Positions 16,735 to 26,551 of a stretch of 53,837 bases of DNA are shown here, piece after piece. Where the stretch lies: NCBI GenBank assembly GCA_017535665.1, contig JAFXTS010000022.1:1-53837 (forward strand), written 5' to 3'. Both the position numbers and the translations under genes were made by a program. The notes beneath the pieces are model-generated. The model ran no database searches, was not told the DNA's origin, and saw only the letters and a list, made by a program, of their open reading frames with translations. Source of the stretch: Bacteroidales bacterium (GTDB taxonomy: Bacteria; Bacteroidota; Bacteroidia; Bacteroidales; WCHB1-69). Each line of letters starts with the position of its first letter. The first letter of the stretch is position 1.

Positions 16735-18711
16735 TTATTTTTTCTTCTGCTGCAATTGCTGCTGTTGCTTGATCATCTGTTCCATACGCTCTTGCCATCT
16801 GCTCTTCTTCACCGGCTTCACCATGTTGGTCTGCATCTTCTTGAGCAGCTTTTCTTCGTTGATGGTGATGCGGAAGATCCACATCTGGAAGAAGGTGATG
16901 AGGTTGATGAGGAGGTAGTAGTACAGCAGTGCGGAGGAGAAGCTGTTGAACATGGGCAGGAAGAGGATAGGCATGAGGTACATCATCCATTTCATCATCT
17001 TCATCTGGTCGCCGTTGGTGGCCATCATCATGCGGTTGTTGAGCCATGTATAGACGAGGGTGGCGGCGGTCATCAGCAGGGTGAAGAGGCTCACGTGGTC
17101 GCCGTAGAACGGGATGCTAAAACCGAGGTCGAGGATGGAATCGTAGGTGGAGAGGTCTTCCGCCCAGAGGAAACTCTGCTGGCGCAACTCGTAAGCGGCC
17201 GGGAAGAAGCGGAACATGGCGATGAGGATCGGCATCTGGATGAGCATCGGCAGACAGCCGCCCATCGGGCTCACACCCGCCTTCTTGTACAAGTTCATGG
17301 TGGCCTGCTGCTTCTTCATGGCATCTTCCGGTTTCGGGTACTTCTCGTTGATTTCGTCAATCTGCGGCTTCAACACGCGCATCTTGGCAGAAGAAAGATA
17401 GGTTTTATAGGCCAAAGGGAAGATGACGATCTTAATGAAAATACTGAGTATCAGAATGATAATACCATAATTCAACCCGTATGCATCCAGCCAGTTGAAG
17501 ATGGGGATGACCACGCCACGGTTGATCCACTGCAGCAGGAAGAAACCCCAGCCCAGCGGGATGAGCCGCTCGAAGCCCATGCTCTCGCCCTGCTCGTTTT
17601 GATATTTTTTCAGCAGTTTGTACTGGTTGGGACCATAGTACATCTGCATGGCGAAATCGCCTTTGTCGTAATCTTTCACCTCGAAGCCGAGATCGGAGCT
17701 CATGGTTTTCAGCAACGGGTCGTTCTCGCCTTGGTTGTTCACATCCACCTTCAGCTCGCCCTTCTTGAAATTGTCCTTTTTGGCGACAAGGATGGAGGTG
17801 AAGAACTGCTGTTTGAAGGATACCCACTTCATGGTGGTGGTCACATCCTTCGATTCCGACTTGATTTCATCCAAGTTTTTCACCTTGCCGCCGTTGTCCA
17901 TGTAGTACAGCGTGGTGAGCCGTCGCTCTGCCTCAATGTTTTTCTCAGCGGTGAAGAGAGAAGAGTTCCACTTGATGTTGGTGGGGGATTGTTTGGCGAT
18001 GTAGGGCGACATGTTCTGGAACTGCACGTCGAAATCCAGCATATAGTCATCGGCATTGAAGGTGTAATCGAAGAGGATGTAAGCTTCAGAGTCGATAACG
18101 CTGTTGGCGGCCGTGGTGGTGTCGGCGAGTTTGTAGGGATGGAGGTAGAGGCGCAGATGACCGGTGTTGGATTTCACATCCACCGTATCTTTTTCAGCGC
18201 GGAAGTAGCAGTTCTCGGTGGAGACAAACGAGCGCAGCGAGTCGGAGGTGTGCAGGGTGAGGGCCATCTTGTGGTGGCCGGCCTCGTGCATGTAAAGTTC
18301 TTTCTTCTTTTCACCTTTCGGCGCATATTTGTAGATGTCGTGGAGTTTGACAGACTTAAGGTAGCCGCCGTAGCGCGAGAAGCGGTACTCCGCCTTGTTG
18401 GTGCGCACGATGAAGTCGTTGGTCTGGTTGGTATCGGCGAAAGAGAAGTAGTCGGTGCTCTTCTTCTGTGCCGGTGCTGCGGTGGCAGCGGCATCAACAG
18501 CGGCAGTTTCTTCCAATGCCGTGGTGTCTTTCGCTATCGTATCGCTGAGTTGCGCAGTCTTTTTGTCGGTGGCCTTCTTTTTGGCCTGCTGTTTCATTTC
18601 TTGCTCGATCTGCTGTTCGCGGGCTTTCTTGGCTTGGTGCGAGGTAAACATGCTGTAGCCAATGAAGACAAAGAAGATGAGCAGCAGTCCGATGATTGTT
18701 TTTTTGTCCAT
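16735..18711 (-). CDS. yidC: Membrane protein insertase YidC
   Basis: A 658-residue YidC/Oxa1 insertase of the Gram-negative type. The N-terminal transmembrane anchor (KKTIIGLLLIFFVFIGYSMF) is followed by a Lys/Gln/Ala-rich linker, a large periplasmic domain (about 90-370), and the five-helix insertase core starting GWGFFLLQWINRGVVIPIFNWL with the conserved Arg-containing cytoplasmic loop (KTYLSSAKMRVLKPQIDEINEKY). The C-terminal tail is basic and Gln-rich (MIKQQQQLQQKKK), suited to ribosome contact. It inserts and folds inner-membrane proteins with or without SecYEG. Confidence 0.96.
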   Translation of the reverse strand: MDKKTIIGLLLIFFVFIGYSMFTSHQAKKAREQQIEQEMKQQAKKKATDKKTAQLSDTIAKDTTALEETAAVDAAATAAPAQKKSTDYFSFADTNQTNDFIVRTNKAEYRFSRYGGYLKSVKLHDIYKYAPKGEKKKELYMHEAGHHKMALTLHTSDSLRSFVSTENCYFRAEKDTVDVKSNTGHLRLYLHPYKLADTTTAANSVIDSEAYILFDYTFNADDYMLDFDVQFQNMSPYIAKQSPTNIKWNSSLFTAEKNIEAERRLTTLYYMDNGGKVKNLDEIKSESKDVTTTMKWVSFKQQFFTSILVAKKDNFKKGELKVDVNNQGENDPLLKTMSSDLGFEVKDYDKGDFAMQMYYGPNQYKLLKKYQNEQGESMGFERLIPLGWGFFLLQWINRGVVIPIFNWLDAYGLNYGIIILILSIFIKIVIFPLAYKTYLSSAKMRVLKPQIDEINEKYPKPEDAMKKQQATMNLYKKAGVSPMGGCLPMLIQMPILIAMFRFFPAAYELRQQSFLWAEDLSTYDSILDLGFSIPFYGDHVSLFTLLMTAATLVYTWLNNRMMMATNGDQMKMMKWMMYLMPILFLPMFNSFSSALLYYYLLINLITFFQMWIFRITINEEKLLKKMQTNMVKPVKKSRWQERMEQMIKQQQQLQQKKK

Positions 18712-18738
18712 GTAATGTTTTAAAGAATGAGTTGAAAA

Positions 18739-19743
18739 TTATTTTGATAAGATGGCGAATGCGGCGGCGGTGGCATCGGTGATGGAGTCGCGGATGCTCA
18801 TAGGCTGCTTGGCAGTGCCGGCCACAAACAGACCGTCAACGGTGGTGAGGTTGTCGCCGATGTGCGGTCCCTGGGTGGCGATGAAGTGGTAGGGCGCTTC
18901 GATGCCGCATTTCTCCGCCAGGGTGCGGGTGCCTGCCGACGCTTCCATGCCGGCCATCAGCACCAGCAGGTCGGTGGTCATCTTCAGCGGCTGACCAATC
19001 AGTGTGTCCTCAGCCTTGATCTGCACCTTGTTGTCGAAGGTGGCCGATGCTTCGGAGATACGACCGCGGATGAAGCGGATGTCGTACTTCTCCTGCGCCT
19101 CGCGGTACATCTCCTCAAAGCCTTTTCCCCACATACGCAAATCCATGTAAAACAGATAGATCGCAGTGCTGGGAAGCAGCTTGCGCACCTCAATGGCCTG
19201 CTTCACGGCCGTTACGCAACATACTTTTGAGCAGTAATTGTTGCCCGACTTCTCATCGCGGGAGCCCACACATTGCAGGAACACAACGCGCTTTGCCGGC
19301 TCGCCCATCGAGTTGGTGATCTGCTGGTGAAGAATCATTCGCTCCAAATCCAACGAGTTGATGACCCCTTTGTAAATGCCGTAGCCCAGCTCCTCCTTGC
19401 GATGCGCATCAAACAGCGTATAACCCGTGGTGATGAGGACGTTGTCCGCAATATAAACCTTTCCCTCCGAATCATAAACCTTGAATTCCCCATCCACCTT
19501 TTTAACATCCACTATCTCCTTCTGACAGAGAACTTTGATATTGTCAGGGAGCAGTTTTGCCTCCAACTGTTTGGCCAATTCTTGTGCCGATGAGAAATCC
19601 GGGAAAAGGAACGCTTTATCGAGTATATTGGAGAGCGGGGCGGCTGATTTTTCAAACAGCATCACTTCGCAGTCGTGGGCCGCAAGAACCGAAGCGGCCT
19701 CGATGCCCGCAGGTCCCGCACCAATAATGGCAACTTTCTTCAT
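18739..19743 (-). CDS. HdrA-like FAD-dependent oxidoreductase
   Basis: A 334-residue flavoprotein. The N-terminal FAD motif is KVAIIGAGPAGIEAASVLAAHD. The central VVFLQCVGSRDEKSGNNYCSKVCCVTAVKQAIEVRK segment is characteristic of HdrA/QmoA proteins (heterodisulfide reductase subunit A), with three cysteines. The C-terminal flavin motif is TTVDGLFVAGTAKQPMSIRDSITDATAAAFAI. It lacks the ferredoxin-like [4Fe-4S] domains of full HdrA, and no HdrB/HdrC genes are nearby. Electron donor and acceptor are unknown. It lies 27 bases upstream of yidC on the same strand. Confidence 0.8.
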   Translation of the reverse strand: MKKVAIIGAGPAGIEAASVLAAHDCEVMLFEKSAAPLSNILDKAFLFPDFSSAQELAKQLEAKLLPDNIKVLCQKEIVDVKKVDGEFKVYDSEGKVYIADNVLITTGYTLFDAHRKEELGYGIYKGVINSLDLERMILHQQITNSMGEPAKRVVFLQCVGSRDEKSGNNYCSKVCCVTAVKQAIEVRKLLPSTAIYLFYMDLRMWGKGFEEMYREAQEKYDIRFIRGRISEASATFDNKVQIKAEDTLIGQPLKMTTDLLVLMAGMEASAGTRTLAEKCGIEAPYHFIATQGPHIGDNLTTVDGLFVAGTAKQPMSIRDSITDATAAAFAILSK

Positions 19744-19863
19744 ATCCGATGTTGATTTTCTTTTTTATAATGTATTAATATTCAATAAAATATACAAAAC
19801 TGCACACTATACAATTTTAGCGGCAAATTTACACAAAAAAATCGGATTTCCAAAGGCGAGATG

Positions 19864-21231
19864 TCAGTTTTCCCTATTATTCTGAGTCCATACCTGCACC
19901 AACCGCGTTGCCTCCTGACTGTATTGTTGTTCCTCTTTAAGCGCCTGCTCGTACTCTTCATCCGAAATCTGGCCGTTGAAATGTAGCACGCGGAATGCTG
20001 GATAGAGGGGTTGGTTGTTTTCATCACGGTCTTGAAATTGTCCCATCAAATCTCCCCAAAGTGTCTGGAAATATTCTTGTAAAACGGGGCGCTGCGATGA
20101 CGGTAACTCTGCCTTCCGTTGTTGGCAAAGGATTAGAAATTCATGCAATATGATGGATTTTCGGTACCCATACAACTCATAATATTTCACTATGCCGTTA
20201 TTGATTTCCTGTTGAAAAACAAGAGAGAGACTGTCGCGGTCGTGTTTGAGTTCACCTTTCACCTTGCTGAGCAGTTGGTCGGTTGTTGTGTGGTCTGCTG
20301 GCGCAGGCGGAGCGGGAAGGTTAGTGGTCGTTGAGGAGGTGTCGTCTTTAAGAATGATAATTTCTTTAGATGGTGTAAGTTCTTGTTTTTCAGTCTTATA
20401 TATAGATGAAAATACAGAAATGAGTACTCCGCAAAGCATGAAAATAACGGCTACGATAAGTATCCACCACAAGAGGCGGCGTTTTCGCTTGTTGCTGGTG
20501 TTCATAGCAGCTGCCACTTCCATAGCCGAGTTGTAACGGTTTTCGCGTTTGGGCTGCAGGCACTGGCGCACCACCCGCTCGTATTGTTTGGGAAATAGTT
20601 GCTGCAAGATAAGACCGAAAGCGTAGAGGTCGGTGCGGCAGTCGAGTTCTTCGCCGGCCAACTGTTCGGGGGCGGCGTAGGCCTTGGTGTAGGCAGGCTC
20701 CTTCAGTATGGCAAAACCATCGCTGTCGGACAGGCCAAAGTCGATGAGTTTCACATTGTTGCCATTCCTTGTGATGAGAATATTGCTCGGCTTCAGATCG
20801 CGGTGAATGATTTGCTGGGCATGGCAGTAGGAGAGCGCGTCCAAAATCTGGCGGCATATTGTGCGCCGCAGTTCTGGCGAGGGATTCTCTCGTAGCAGTT
20901 CCTCCAGTGTTCGCCCATCCACCCACTCCATTACAATGCAACGCCCCATCACCGCATCTTCCTCCATGCCGTAAACGCGCACCACATTCGGATGGTTCAT
21001 CTGCATCATGAGTTGGTACTCTTTGTCCAGCAGTCCGTTATAAACCGAGTCGGAGGCGTATTCGGCTTTCAACGACTTCAGCACAAACCACTTCCCATAG
21101 CGTTGCACTTTACAGAGGCGGCAGTAACTCTTGGACGGCAGTTCGCTGTGACTGGAAAACCGCTCTGAAACGTGGTATTCCGCAGGCTCGATGCGGCCGG
21201 AGGTCGAGATGTCGTCGGTGGAATCAATCAT
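19864..21231 (-). CDS. Membrane-anchored eukaryote-like Ser/Thr kinase
   Basis: A 455-residue Hanks-type kinase. The ATP-binding Lys is K52 (FVLKSLK), the catalytic loop is H143-RDLKPSN150 (D145), and the Mg motif is D164-F-G. A truncated C-lobe ends near 245. A single transmembrane helix (about 253-276) follows basic residues, then a 180-residue extracytoplasmic domain without recognisable PASTA or other sensor repeats. It should phosphorylate cytoplasmic substrates in response to an envelope signal. The -7 element ends only five bases before the ATG, so its mRNA is probably leaderless. Confidence 0.9.
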   Translation of the reverse strand: MIDSTDDISTSGRIEPAEYHVSERFSSHSELPSKSYCRLCKVQRYGKWFVLKSLKAEYASDSVYNGLLDKEYQLMMQMNHPNVVRVYGMEEDAVMGRCIVMEWVDGRTLEELLRENPSPELRRTICRQILDALSYCHAQQIIHRDLKPSNILITRNGNNVKLIDFGLSDSDGFAILKEPAYTKAYAAPEQLAGEELDCRTDLYAFGLILQQLFPKQYERVVRQCLQPKRENRYNSAMEVAAAMNTSNKRKRRLLWWILIVAVIFMLCGVLISVFSSIYKTEKQELTPSKEIIILKDDTSSTTTNLPAPPAPADHTTTDQLLSKVKGELKHDRDSLSLVFQQEINNGIVKYYELYGYRKSIILHEFLILCQQRKAELPSSQRPVLQEYFQTLWGDLMGQFQDRDENNQPLYPAFRVLHFNGQISDEEYEQALKEEQQYSQEATRLVQVWTQNNREN

Positions 21232-21235
21232 GGTG

Positions 21236-21266
21236 CAAAAATACGGATTTTTGTGGAATGTGCAAA
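21236..21266 (-). promoter_or_regulatory. Promoter of the kinase gene, predicting a leaderless mRNA
   Basis: On the minus strand, TTTG (21266-21263), a 19-base spacer and TATTTTTG (21243-21236) match the Bacteroidetes consensus. The kinase ATG begins at 21231, five bases after the -7 box, which places the expected transcription start at or next to the start codon. Confidence 0.65.
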
Positions 21267-21297
21267 AAGAAAACCTCCTATCGGTTAAAATAGGAGG
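21262..21297 (-). terminator. Terminator of the small lipoprotein operon
   Basis: An 8-bp stem, CCTCCTAT (21274-21281) with ATAGGAGG (21290-21297), and an 8-base loop. Read on the minus strand it is followed by TTTTC and TTTTT, downstream of the gene ending at 21340. It overlaps the upstream edge of the kinase promoter. Confidence 0.7.
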
Positions 21298-21339
21298 CTA
21301 ATGTCTTGTGAATTACAATGTGAAGAATCAGGGGTAAAA

Positions 21340-22023
21340 TTACCACCCGTATGAATCGAGGGCGTCATTCAGATCTTTCTGAGCCTGCTTGTAAGCCTTG
21401 TCGTAATCACTTTTTGCTTTGGAATAGGCATCGTCATAATCTTTCTTGGCCTTTTTATAGATGTCATCGACATCGTCGTCATCGTCGTCATCACTGTTAC
21501 TCGCCAACTCTTCCTCTTTGGGAATGGTGGTTTTAATGGTAACGACACAATTGTCGTTGTTTTCGAAAATGTCCTGTTTTTCCTTATCAGAGGAGGGAAT
21601 GTAAGTGAAAACAATTTTTACGACCTCATTCTCACCTGCAGCATTCAGTTTCTCTATGGCAGCTGGTCTGTCAGTCTGGAAATTTTTGTCGTTAATGGAA
21701 AGCTGCAAATCGCTGATGTTGTCGATGATAATCTTCTGCACATCGCGAGTTTTTTTGAAATCGATAGCAATTTCAAGTTTTCCTTCCTTTTCGGTCAGAT
21801 TATATGCACCTTGTGCCGATTCCAAGAATTGGTATTCTTCCGGAATGCATCCCCAGCCGCTTGTCGTTCCCCATTGCACAATGTTTTCGTTGAGTACAAT
21901 CTTTTTCGTTTCATTCTCCGTATTTTGATTTTCATTGTTGCTGTCAGAACCGCAAGAGGAAAAGGTGATAGCCATCAGGATGGCTAATGTAGAAGTTAAT
22001 GATGGTAAGAAATATTTTTTCAT
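21340..22023 (-). CDS. Lipoprotein with acidic tract and 11-residue C-terminal repeats
   Basis: A 227-residue lipoprotein of unknown function. The start at 22023 gives a signal peptide ending in the lipobox ITFSSCGS. The middle part (residues 40-165) is a beta-rich region with no recognised family. Near residue 175 there is a run of Asp (DDDDDDDVDD), then three 11-residue repeats of the form YxKAKxDYDxA (YKKAKKDYDDA, YSKAKSDYDKA, YKQAQKDLNDA) that should form a charged helix, ending DSYGW. It is the last gene of a three-gene minus-strand operon. Confidence 0.7.
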   Translation of the reverse strand: MKKYFLPSLTSTLAILMAITFSSCGSDSNNENQNTENETKKIVLNENIVQWGTTSGWGCIPEEYQFLESAQGAYNLTEKEGKLEIAIDFKKTRDVQKIIIDNISDLQLSINDKNFQTDRPAAIEKLNAAGENEVVKIVFTYIPSSDKEKQDIFENNDNCVVTIKTTIPKEEELASNSDDDDDDDVDDIYKKAKKDYDDAYSKAKSDYDKAYKQAQKDLNDALDSYGW

Positions 22024-22048
22024 AATAATTGGATTGTTAAAAATAATA

Positions 22049-22402
22049 CTAATCATCCCAGTCGTCGTCATCGCTGTCGAAACCACTCGTTTTTACATCT
22101 TCAATGTCGATGTCCGATAAGTCAAAATCAGCCTTGAAAAGGCTCCCTTTTCCAGCATCCCGTGATCCTTTCTCGCAATCACTCAAAACATCCATGTATC
22201 TATCCAGCTGTTCTTCATCGATTTTGCCTTTTGCCATATCCGTGGCATATTTCTTGCCTATCTCCTCATAAAGATTCGAGGCTTTTTCGTAATCACCTGC
22301 TTTGCAGGCCTTTTCCATACTATTGACTTTGGAGTTAAAGCCACATGACATCATTGCTACTGCTGCTACAGCAATCAAAGCTAAATTTTTGATTTTTTTC
22401 AT
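22049..22402 (-). CDS. Small lipoprotein with acidic C-terminus
   Basis: A 117-residue lipoprotein: signal peptide MKKIKNLALIAVAAVAMMSCG, then a helical region (MEKACKAGDYEKASNLYEEIGKKYATDMAKGKIDEEQLDRYMDVLSDCEKG) that looks like a single TPR-like hairpin, and a very acidic tail (DSDDDDWDD). No family was recognised. The shared acidic character with its downstream neighbour suggests they act together at the envelope. Confidence 0.65.
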   Translation of the reverse strand: MKKIKNLALIAVAAVAMMSCGFNSKVNSMEKACKAGDYEKASNLYEEIGKKYATDMAKGKIDEEQLDRYMDVLSDCEKGSRDAGKGSLFKADFDLSDIDIEDVKTSGFDSDDDDWDD

Positions 22403-22436
22403 AATAATTGATTTTTAAATATTTAAAGATTGTGTG

Positions 22437-22790
22437 TTAGTTGTTCTGTTTTTTCATCTTCTTCGTTACTACAATAGTATAGACAATTAAGACGATGGTC
22501 ATGGCCACATAAACCCAATAACCAGCTCCTGCGACGCCGTAGTGAACGTACACTAGACCCCATAAGCAGGGTATCAGCATAAGGAAGGCGGTGAGTATCT
22601 TTACCTTTCCAAACAGATGGCTGACGACGGCCACCAAGGGGAAGAAGAGCCACACAAGAGCAATGCCAGTAAAGTCTCCAAAAAGTTTAAATAAAGCATA
22701 CCCTTTGATTAACGGAAGAAACGTAAGCATGATCATTGACAACAATGCGATGCCGGCACCAATTACATTTTCAATTTTAAATTTTCCCAT
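22437..22790 (-). CDS. Small four-helix membrane protein
   Basis: A 117-residue integral membrane protein with about four hydrophobic segments (VIGAGIALLSMIMLTFLPLI; FTGIALVWLFFPLVAVVSHLF; ILTAFLMLIPCLWGLVYV; YWVYVAMTIVLIVYTIVV) and a basic C-terminus (KKMKKQNN). No family was recognised. It is the first gene of the three-gene operon and diverges from the DNA-binding protein at 23041, with an inverted repeat between them. Confidence 0.65.
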   Translation of the reverse strand: MGKFKIENVIGAGIALLSMIMLTFLPLIKGYALFKLFGDFTGIALVWLFFPLVAVVSHLFGKVKILTAFLMLIPCLWGLVYVHYGVAGAGYWVYVAMTIVLIVYTIVVTKKMKKQNN

Positions 22791-22905
22791 GTTTAATTTT
22801 TTTTAATTTGGACCCTTTAGTTCATTCACCACAGATCGCAAGGGTCAATAGCTACTGTGTTTTTTTTTCGGCGGCAAAAATAAAACATTTATAATCACGT
22901 AGTTA

Positions 22906-22980
22906 GGTTCTTTTTTGGTTCTTTTTTTTAGTCAAAAAGAAACCCTCGGTCAACCCCTACAAAAGAACCTTAAAAGAACC
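22906..22980. repeat. 20-nt inverted repeat in divergent intergenic region
   Basis: The left arm GGTTCTTTTTTGGTTCTTTT (22906-22925) pairs with the right arm AAAAGAACCTTAAAAGAACC (22961-22980) with two mismatches. Each arm is itself a direct repeat of GGTTCTTTT or AAAAGAACC. The element lies between the divergent genes at 22790 and 23041, next to the TATTTTTG box at 23013-23020. It could be an operator with four half-sites or a hairpin. Confidence 0.55.
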
Positions 22981-23040
22981 CGCCGCCCACCATCTCATTC
23001 CGAAAATTGGCGTATTTTTGCCGCATCAAAAAAATCCATC

Positions 23041-23610
23041 ATGCCCGAAATCAGCCAGAACATTGCCCTGCTGCGCCACTGTGTAGAGGAGTCGGCCAAC
23101 CACCGCATCAAGACCTCTACCGACTTCACCTTTCTCTCTGGGGTGATACAAGAACGTCTCGGCGAAACCATCGCCACCTCCACCCTCAAACGGCTTTGGG
23201 GCTATGTGGATGGCTATGCCTCCACCCGTGCGGCCACCCTCAACATCCTCGCCCGCTTCATCGGTTACCCCGACTGGGAGACCTTCGTGAGCGACTACTG
23301 TGAGGTGGATGGCGTGCAGTCGTCGCACCGCGTGACTAGCACTACGCTGGATGTCAATAATTTGCCCGTTGGCAGTCGGCTGGAAATTACATGGAATCCC
23401 AACCGTCGCTGTCTGCTCGAATACCAAGGTGAGCACCGGTTTGTGGTCCGCGAATCAGAAAACGCCAAACTCAAAGCCGGCGAGTCGTTCCTCTGCGACC
23501 GTTTCATGGAACACGAACCACTCTACGTGGAACACTTCACCCCCGACGGATCGACAGAACTGTTTGTGATGGGCAACAAAGGCGGCCTCACCCAAGTGCG
23601 TGTGCTGTAA
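23041..23610 (+). CDS. Predicted DNA-binding protein of a Bacteroidetes family
   Basis: A 189-residue protein. The first 90 residues ([34 protein letters not shown], then [21 protein letters not shown]) match a helical domain common in uncharacterised Bacteroidetes proteins and are likely to bind DNA or act as a regulator. The C-terminal half is beta-rich ([29 protein letters not shown]) without a recognised family. The start at 23041 is 21 bases after a TATTTTTG box. Its position opposite the small lipoprotein operon suggests it controls it, but this is inference. Confidence 0.6.
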   Translation: MPEISQNIALLRHCVEESANHRIKTSTDFTFLSGVIQERLGETIATSTLKRLWGYVDGYASTRAATLNILARFIGYPDWETFVSDYCEVDGVQSSHRVTSTTLDVNNLPVGSRLEITWNPNRRCLLEYQGEHRFVVRESENAKLKAGESFLCDRFMEHEPLYVEHFTPDGSTELFVMGNKGGLTQVRVL

Positions 23611-23702
23611 CAACATTCATCTCCATTTTAAATTTTCAATTTTCCATTCTCAATTCTCAATTTATTCGTACTTTTGCAGCTTGCATTTTTGAGTGCGAAA
23701 TT

Positions 23703-25154
<1,452 letters not shown>

Positions 25155-25167
25155 ACCTCGTTTTTCT

Positions 25168-25297
25168 AGACTCAGCATGACATTAGAAATTTGCTATTTT
25201 GAGACGCAGCATGCCATTAAATAATTGCTATATTTTGAGACGCGGCATGCCATTATAAATTTGTAATTTTGAGACGCGGCATGCCACGTCTCTACAA
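25168..25297. repeat. Array of 34-36 nt tandem repeats closing in a hairpin
   Basis: Three degenerate units and one partial unit begin at about 25168, 25201, 25237 and 25271. The consensus is GAGACGCGGCATGCCATTA followed by an AT-rich tail ending in TTTT; the first unit is the most decayed. The last unit forms a hairpin: GAGACG (25271-25276) with CGTCTC (25287-25292), extended by TTGTA/TACAA. The core GGCATGCC is itself palindromic. The array lies in the 186-base gap between sufB and the YejK homologue, in which no gene is seen. Confidence 0.7.
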
Positions 25298-25340
25298 TAT
25301 AAAACCATTAATTTTCAACTTTCAATTTTCAATTTCCCCC

Positions 25341-26384
25341 ATGCACCTTGCAGACACCACCATCCAGCACATTGCCGTACACGCGGTCGGCAACAAACAG
25401 TTAGACGAGCCCCTCACCCTGTCGCACGAACTGCTCAACGTGAGCGACGAGGTGAAAAACCTGCTCAAGACCTATTTTCTCTTTCCCTTCAAGTCAGAGG
25501 AGTATTTCCAGCTGTTCCATGAGGACGGGGTGGAGCAAAACGACATCTACAAGGCGGCCACGGCCATCTTCGACGATCCCGACAGCTTGCTGGAGCAGTC
25601 GCTCTACATGGCCCAGCACCTCTACAACCAGTGCAACCACCCGAAAATCAAGGACGGCGAGTTCTACGTGGTCTATTTCAAGGATTGCGTGCTGGATGAT
25701 GAGCAGGTGGATGCCGTCGGACTTTTCAAGGCCGAGACCAAAGACTCGTTCCTGAAGATTCATCAGGAGGATGATAAGTTTGTGGTAGAGAGCGACTTCG
25801 GCTTCGGACTCAACAAGCTCGACAAGGGCTGTCTGATTCTCAACACCGAGAAGGAGCGTGGCTACGTGTTGTCGGTGGTCGATAACACCAACCGCGGTGG
25901 CGAGGCGCAGTACTGGATGGACGACTTTCTGCACTGCCGCCAACGCAAGGATGAATATTACAACACCCAGAGCATGCTCACCCTCTGCAAGGAGTTTGTA
26001 ACTGATTATATGCCAGAGCAATTCGAGGAGGTTTCCAAAGCCGATCAAGCCGAAATCCTCAACCGCTCGGTCAACTTTTTCAAGGAGAACAAGACCTTCG
26101 AGATGGAGGATTTCAAGCAGGAGGTCATCGGCAACGAGGAGCTTATCGAGAGTTTCGACACCTACAAGGAGGAGTTCCAGCAGGCCAACGACATGGTGGT
26201 GCCCGACAGCTTCGGCATTTCCGACAGCGCCATCAAGAAACAGTCGCGCAACTTCAAGAGTGTCATTAAGTTAGACAAAAACTTCCACGTTTATGTGCAT
26301 GGCGATACCAAGCGCATCAAGAAGGGTGTGGACCCCGAGACCGGCCTGAATTACTACCAGCTTTTCTTCGAAGAGGAATACTAG
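25341..26384 (+). CDS. YejK-family nucleoid-associated protein
   Basis: A 347-residue homologue of the 37-kDa nucleoid-associated protein family (YejK/NdpA, PF04245). The start at 25341 follows an AT-rich leader. The opening IQHIAVHAVGNKQLDEPLTLSHELLNVSDEVKNLLKTYFLFPFKSEEYFQL is typical, as are the C-terminal KNFKSVIKLDKNFHVYVHGDTKRIKKGVDPETGLNYYQLFF residues. It presumably binds chromosomal DNA. It stands alone between the tandem-repeat array and a repeat-rich gap. Confidence 0.88.
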   Translation: MHLADTTIQHIAVHAVGNKQLDEPLTLSHELLNVSDEVKNLLKTYFLFPFKSEEYFQLFHEDGVEQNDIYKAATAIFDDPDSLLEQSLYMAQHLYNQCNHPKIKDGEFYVVYFKDCVLDDEQVDAVGLFKAETKDSFLKIHQEDDKFVVESDFGFGLNKLDKGCLILNTEKERGYVLSVVDNTNRGGEAQYWMDDFLHCRQRKDEYYNTQSMLTLCKEFVTDYMPEQFEEVSKADQAEILNRSVNFFKENKTFEMEDFKQEVIGNEELIESFDTYKEEFQQANDMVVPDSFGISDSAIKKQSRNFKSVIKLDKNFHVYVHGDTKRIKKGVDPETGLNYYQLFFEEEY

Positions 26385-26551
26385 GCGATACTATATATAA
26401 TATGTAGGCATTTTTTCATTTTTTTTCTTTGGGCGGCCCGGCTCCCTGCGGTCGCCGTCGGGCTTTGCGTTTTACTCGCTTCGCTCGTGCTCACTCCAAT
26501 CCCTGCCGCGACTGCTGAAAATAACCATATCGATAAAACCTTCAATATAGT
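26385..26551. repeat. Dispersed repeat region after the YejK homologue
   Basis: The REP-like repeat copy B is at 26428-26463, the inverse of 132-167 (35 of 36 bases match). A second module at about 26478-26512 (GCTTCGCTCGTG ... CCCTGCCGCGAC) recurs in inverted form at 53700-53733. No coding sequence is seen here. Confidence 0.65.

Noticed and set aside
16705..18723. 672-codon plus-strand open frame opposite yidC
   Set aside because: It is an antisense shadow of yidC: low-complexity His/Val/Glu-rich translation, no family resemblance, and yidC is unambiguous.
25168..25297. CRISPR array
   Set aside because: Tandem units lack spacers and are degenerate; the last forms an inverted hairpin end.
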